Assembly (NCBI GenBank): GCA_963715655.1
Contig: OY970262.1
Coordinates: forward strand, 2,294,001-2,358,000
DNA: 64,000 bases
Direction of reading: 5' to 3'
Origin: JANQPD01 sp963715655
GTDB taxonomy: Bacteria > Bacteroidota > Bacteroidia > Flavobacteriales > Schleiferiaceae
Under the pieces are notes generated by a model. That model searched no databases, was not told the origin of the DNA, and saw only the letters and a list, made by a program, of their open reading frames with translations. Below, piece after piece: positions 60,961 through 64,000 of the stretch (within the stretch, counting starts at the first letter, position 1; every line of letters starts with the position of its first letter). The position numbers and the translations under genes are program-made.

Positions 60961-61572
60961 GTGTGTGCCTTGAATGGTAAATATAGTTCTTGAATAAGAA
61001 TGTCCCAAGGGGTGGAAGTCCCTGATGCGCTGGGGTCGTGCCCAGAAGCAAAGTAAGCCGCAAGGTTGCTAAGTGTGAACTTAGGACTGAAGTAAGCGGG
61101 ACTACGTTGTTTGAACTGACCCTTCGTCAAGCTCAGGACAGGCCAAGCAGGAACGGAATACGAGGCATGGTTGCTTGGGTAAGTAAGCACATCATTGCAA
61201 AGCCCAAAGAATACCAAAGGGCAGCTATGTAGATTCCGCAGGCTTAAACAAAAGGGTATTTACCTTACCGAGGGAGGTCTTGGCGATTACGAGTTAATCA
61301 AGTCAAGAAGTCAGCCGAGGTCATAGTACCAGCAGGAAACGAGCCATGCAAAAGGTTGGAGGTCTCACAAAGCTGGGAAGGACTGAATCTGGTTTTCCTT
61401 AAAATTCGCATAGGAATGCAAGGCATAGCCTATGCTTAAACTAGAGGATAGCCCCAAGGGTGAAAAGAGCTTTGGGGTGATGAATCAGGAACCGCCCAGT
61501 ACGAGACCCGTACGCTGGGTGGTGTGAGAGGCGCACTCCGTTCCTATTTAGGGGCGGAGCCGTCTACTCGAT
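60961..61572 (+). mobile_element. ORF-less group II intron remnant
   Basis: The 5' end GTGTGCC at 60961 fits the group II 5' consensus. The middle has the conserved blocks found before the intron reverse transcriptase gene (GAGGGAGGTCTTGGCGATTACG and GACTGAATC-type segments, seen here near 61270 and 61380). The 3' part has a domain V-like hairpin (about 61488-61523, ACCGCCCAG / CTGGGTGGT) followed by GTGTGAGAGG, a domain VI-like stem (CTCCG / CGGAG) and the end CTACTCGAT. Total length is about 612 bases, with no reverse transcriptase gene, so it cannot move by itself. No reading frame of more than about 100 codons fits a protein family here. Confidence 0.78.
61119..61142 (+). repeat. REP-like palindromic motif inside the intron
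   Basis: ACCCTTCGTCAAGCTCAGGA resembles the widespread palindromic CCCTTCGACAAGCTCAGGG repeats seen across many bacterial genomes. A copy lies in the intron, probably a later insertion into a loop. Confidence 0.4.
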
Positions 61573-61589
61573 TGTGCCTTCGTGCTTTT

Positions 61590-62180
61590 TTATTCTTTGA
61601 ACTCATCAAAGAAGTCAATCAGCTTATCAATAGTAAAATAAGGGTTTCGTTGGTGTTTGGGTAAATCGGTTTGAACATTTCTTCTCAAAGTTTTTGCTCT
61701 GTCAATTGCTGTACTTAATTCATCTTTTAAGATTTCGTAATGCTTTAGCTTGGTTTTGTTGTATTCAGGCCACTTAGTTTTTAAAAATCTCAAGGCTTCT
61801 GTACCGTCTTGAAAACTTCTGCCGCAGTTCTCAAAATGCAGTATGAACCAATGCTCAATACACATTGCGCTATATGCAATAAAGAATCCTTCTGTGTTTA
61901 CAATCCTAAATGCAGCTTCAAGTTGTGGCCAATTGTCATGGTCAAAAAACAACCAAACCGAGTCATATGAGTTTCTTTCTTTTCTAGCTTTTCGCTTTCT
62001 CTTTCGTGCTTCTTCGGCTAAACTTTTGGGGTCATTTCTTGAGTTATAGTCAATTTCAATTGATATTGATCTCTGAAGATTCCTCGGTAATTCACTTTGT
62101 AAAGATTTAGCATATAAATATTCAGTTACTCCTTCACAAAGTATTAATATCCGTTTATTTGGTTTATTAATCTTCATCAC
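61590..62180 (-). CDS. RloB-family protein (AbiLii-like)
   Basis: The 196-aa protein is RloB-like with a Toprim-type fold: KRILILCEGVTEYLYAKSLQ (conserved Glu at residue about 15), then SVWLFFDHDNWPQLEAAF (D-x-D at about 80) and the IAYSAMCIEHWFILHFENCGRSF block near 105. It forms an operon with the upstream ATPase, overlapping it by 14 bases. RloB next to an RloA-type AAA ATPase is the layout of the AbiL abortive infection system. The nuclease function is inferred. It ends just beyond the intron remnant. Confidence 0.86.
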   Translation of the reverse strand: MMKINKPNKRILILCEGVTEYLYAKSLQSELPRNLQRSISIEIDYNSRNDPKSLAEEARKRKRKARKERNSYDSVWLFFDHDNWPQLEAAFRIVNTEGFFIAYSAMCIEHWFILHFENCGRSFQDGTEALRFLKTKWPEYNKTKLKHYEILKDELSTAIDRAKTLRRNVQTDLPKHQRNPYFTIDKLIDFFDEFKE

Positions 62181-63459
62181 TTTGCATTTCTATAAGAAAG
62201 TCAGAATCATTTATAATAGGTGTGGCACCAAACCTACCTGACGAATACCATTTATCTAAAGGAGTACCTAATCGAATTCCTTTTATGTCTGAGCATCTGT
62301 AAAGTGTGGTTGACCCAAATTCATCCTTCTCTGTGAACCAAACCTGGTCTCTCCTAAAACTGTCATTTGAAAGTTGAGTTATGTCGTGTGTTGCAAAAAT
62401 CAGCTGAGAGTTTTTCGGATTGGTAATTTCATTGTGAAATAGATTAATCAGGAATTGTGTGATACTAGGATGCATGTTCTTTTCAAACTCATCAACAACT
62501 AAAACCCTTCCTGTTTCTAGGGCATCAAGAATAATTCCACCAATTACGAACAGGCTTTTAGTTCCAGTTGATTCTTCCTCAATTTCAAAGTTTTCAAATC
62601 CAATTTCTTTTTCACCATCAAAAAGTGGATGTTGCGTTTTTATGTCATACTTGTATTGATCTTGGAATTTTTCCTTTACATCATCGGGCATGTTACTTGG
62701 AAACTTGTAACTACTCCAATCAACTTCTTCTGCCTGAATCCCTGTAATACCCGTGTCCAATGCACAAATAAGTTTATTAAATCTCTTAGAAAAGTTGGAG
62801 TTCTTGTTTTCCGCTAATCTTTTTGCATAAAGCTTACTTAATGAAGTTTCTCGGTAGTCCTCGAGAAAAGGAAAAACCATCATGCCTTTTCCAAAAAACG
62901 AAAATGCAGGAAGCAAGGGCTCTACGTTATTTTCCGCTGCTTTAGAGAGGAATAGTTGATTTGGTAATAATAATTTTTCAATGGTTTTTTTTCCACCTTT
63001 ATACGATTCACCAAATTTTATTGAACTGCCATTTTTTCTGGTGAATAAAAGTGTTCGAATAGAGTTGGGGTAATGGTAAAGTTCTTCAAACTCAATTTTG
63101 TCCTCAGTAAAACTAATATGATAATAGTAATGGTTGCTCTCGTGAGAAAACTCTATTTCCATTGAAACTGGAGCATTTGAATTCTGAACATTTAACTTGA
63201 ATGGTTCATAAGGAGCAATTCTGTCGTCAGGTTTAAAACTGGAAGATCTTCGAACTAAAAATTCAAGCGCTTTAAATGCTCTAAGTAAACCACTCTTACC
63301 TGAAGCATTAGGACCATAAATAACAGCTGATTTGATTAACTTATTACTTCCGCTCTGGAAGGTATTGGATTTTAAGCCTCGGAGACTTGTCTTTGTTAAC
63401 GAAAGTTCAACGTTATCACGAATTGACCTAAAGTTCTTTACACTAAAACGGATTAGCAT
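62167..63459 (-). CDS. RloA-like AAA ATPase (AbiLi-like)
   Basis: From the ATG at 63459 the protein has 430 aa (MLIRFSVKNFRSIRDNVELS); the frame opens a little earlier at a TTG (63477). It is an OLD/RloA-type ATPase: Walker A AVIYGPNASGKSGLL (residue about 48), the ABC-type signature region EEESTGTKSLFVIGG (about 290) and Walker B RVLVVDEFEKNMHPS with a late His switch QLIFATHDITQL. With the RloB gene it forms a two-gene unit like AbiL of lactococci, a putative phage defence pair. It lies alone in an accessory region. Confidence 0.88.
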   Translation of the reverse strand: MLIRFSVKNFRSIRDNVELSLTKTSLRGLKSNTFQSGSNKLIKSAVIYGPNASGKSGLLRAFKALEFLVRRSSSFKPDDRIAPYEPFKLNVQNSNAPVSMEIEFSHESNHYYYHISFTEDKIEFEELYHYPNSIRTLLFTRKNGSSIKFGESYKGGKKTIEKLLLPNQLFLSKAAENNVEPLLPAFSFFGKGMMVFPFLEDYRETSLSKLYAKRLAENKNSNFSKRFNKLICALDTGITGIQAEEVDWSSYKFPSNMPDDVKEKFQDQYKYDIKTQHPLFDGEKEIGFENFEIEEESTGTKSLFVIGGIILDALETGRVLVVDEFEKNMHPSITQFLINLFHNEITNPKNSQLIFATHDITQLSNDSFRRDQVWFTEKDEFGSTTLYRCSDIKGIRLGTPLDKWYSSGRFGATPIINDSDFLIEMQSDED

Positions 63460-63705
63460 TTCTTTGTTTTTGTGCAAATATCGTTTAAAGACGATATATT
63501 AACAAGGAATAAGGACTGAATTTACGTTAATTATGCAAATTAAATGTCTAATACGGGTCGTAGTGTTATTTTTCGCATAAGGCACAACTCAAAACAATAA
63601 AAAATTCCTGTTATTCCGCTCTCTCAGCATCGTTAAGTAGTACCGCTAATATATTTCTTTAAAACCTTTTGCAGTAAAACAAAACCTGCAACTTTCTAAC
63701 CCTAT

Positions 63706-64000
63706 TTAGCCCCTCAAAAACCCCGCTTTTATCTCCTCCACAACCTCCGGATCTAAAAGCGTACTGGTATCGCCCAAGTTACTCGTATCACCTTCAGCTA
63801 TTTTGCGTAAAATTCTACGCATAATTTTTCCGCTGCGCGTTTTGGGCAGTCCGCTTACAAACTGAATTTTATCAGGCTTGGCAATTTTACCAATGTGCTT
63901 GGTTACGGCAGCTAAAATTTCTTGCTTTGTGTTTTCATCGGTGGCAACACCTGCATGGCAAATTACAAAGGCGTAAATACCTTGCCCCTTAATATCATGC
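63706..64000 (-). CDS. acs: Acetyl-CoA synthetase, C-terminal end, cut by window edge
   Basis: The minus-strand frame from 64000 to the TAA at 63706 gives 98 residues of the AMP-forming acetyl-CoA synthetase C-terminal domain: DIKGQGIYAFVICHAGVATDE, the conserved KIAKPDKIQFVSGLPKTRSGKIMRRILRKIA with the acetylation-site lysine in SGKIMRR (shown as LPKTRSGKIMRRILRK), GDTSNLGDTSTLLDP and VVEEIKAGF. The rest lies beyond the window. It makes acetyl-CoA from acetate. Confidence 0.95.
   Translation of the reverse strand, partial: HDIKGQGIYAFVICHAGVATDENTKQEILAAVTKHIGKIAKPDKIQFVSGLPKTRSGKIMRRILRKIAEGDTSNLGDTSTLLDPEVVEEIKAGFLRG

Noticed and set aside
60921..61232. Open frames on both strands inside the intron
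   Set aside because: They contain no protein-like composition and overlap conserved intron RNA structure.

Overview
The window is AT-rich bacterial DNA from a member of the Bacteroidota, most likely a Flavobacteriales-type lineage. The evidence is three secreted proteins with type IX secretion (T9SS type A) C-terminal sorting domains, TAnnTTTG promoter boxes, PorE-like OmpA and AsmA envelope proteins, and an IS1595-family element. No 16S gene is present, so genus cannot be read.

Layout. 1-24 kb is mostly conserved chromosome: an ABC1/UbiB-like kinase with a TetR regulator, trmD and rplS (split by a serine hydrolase), an OmpA/PD40 protein, an AsmA protein, a dicarboxylate/glutamate symporter, a VapBC-like pair tucked behind aroC, a PadR/PspC pair, an outer membrane protein with a stop at codon 2, a lipoprotein, an AlkB-like monooxygenase with a glycosyltransferase, MiaE, and a sigma-54 activator. 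24-37 kb holds two paralogous giant T9SS adhesins (2883 and 1128 aa) built from FN3, MAM-like and PKD modules. Their 3' ends and terminators are almost identical. An intact IS1595-type element (36846-37805) follows, inserted exactly at the stop codon of a nitroreductase gene that overlaps aroK. tRNA-Lys and tRNA-Leu(GAG) come next.

39.3-48.5 kb is the most interesting part: a 9.2 kb integrated element in the 3' end of tRNA-Leu. It is bounded by a 15-bp direct repeat (attL 39302-39316, attR 48461-48475) and has paired 12-bp-spaced GGGACG repeats near both ends. It codes for a tyrosine integrase, an excisionase-like HTH protein, a VRR-NUC nuclease, a replication-type protein, a winged-helix protein, and then a phage tail-length module: a tail assembly chaperone pair with a T8 -1 frameshift site, overlapping a 547-aa tape measure protein. 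No capsid, portal, terminase, tail tube or baseplate gene is recognisable. The simplest reading is a compact phage satellite that carries its own tail ruler.

48.5-57.8 kb holds secreted proteins ahead of a TPR histidine kinase and LuxR-type regulator, a pentapeptide-repeat protein with two GNAT acetyltransferases, another T9SS protein, and a cupin/SH3 pair. 57.8-63.5 kb is accessory: a J-domain protein, a DUF4143 ATPase preceded by five 22-bp tandem repeats, a truncated carbon-nitrogen hydrolase, an ORF-less group II intron remnant next to a long hairpin, and an AbiL-like RloA/RloB pair (putative phage defence). The window ends inside acs.

All calls are from reading the sequence only; no searches were run.
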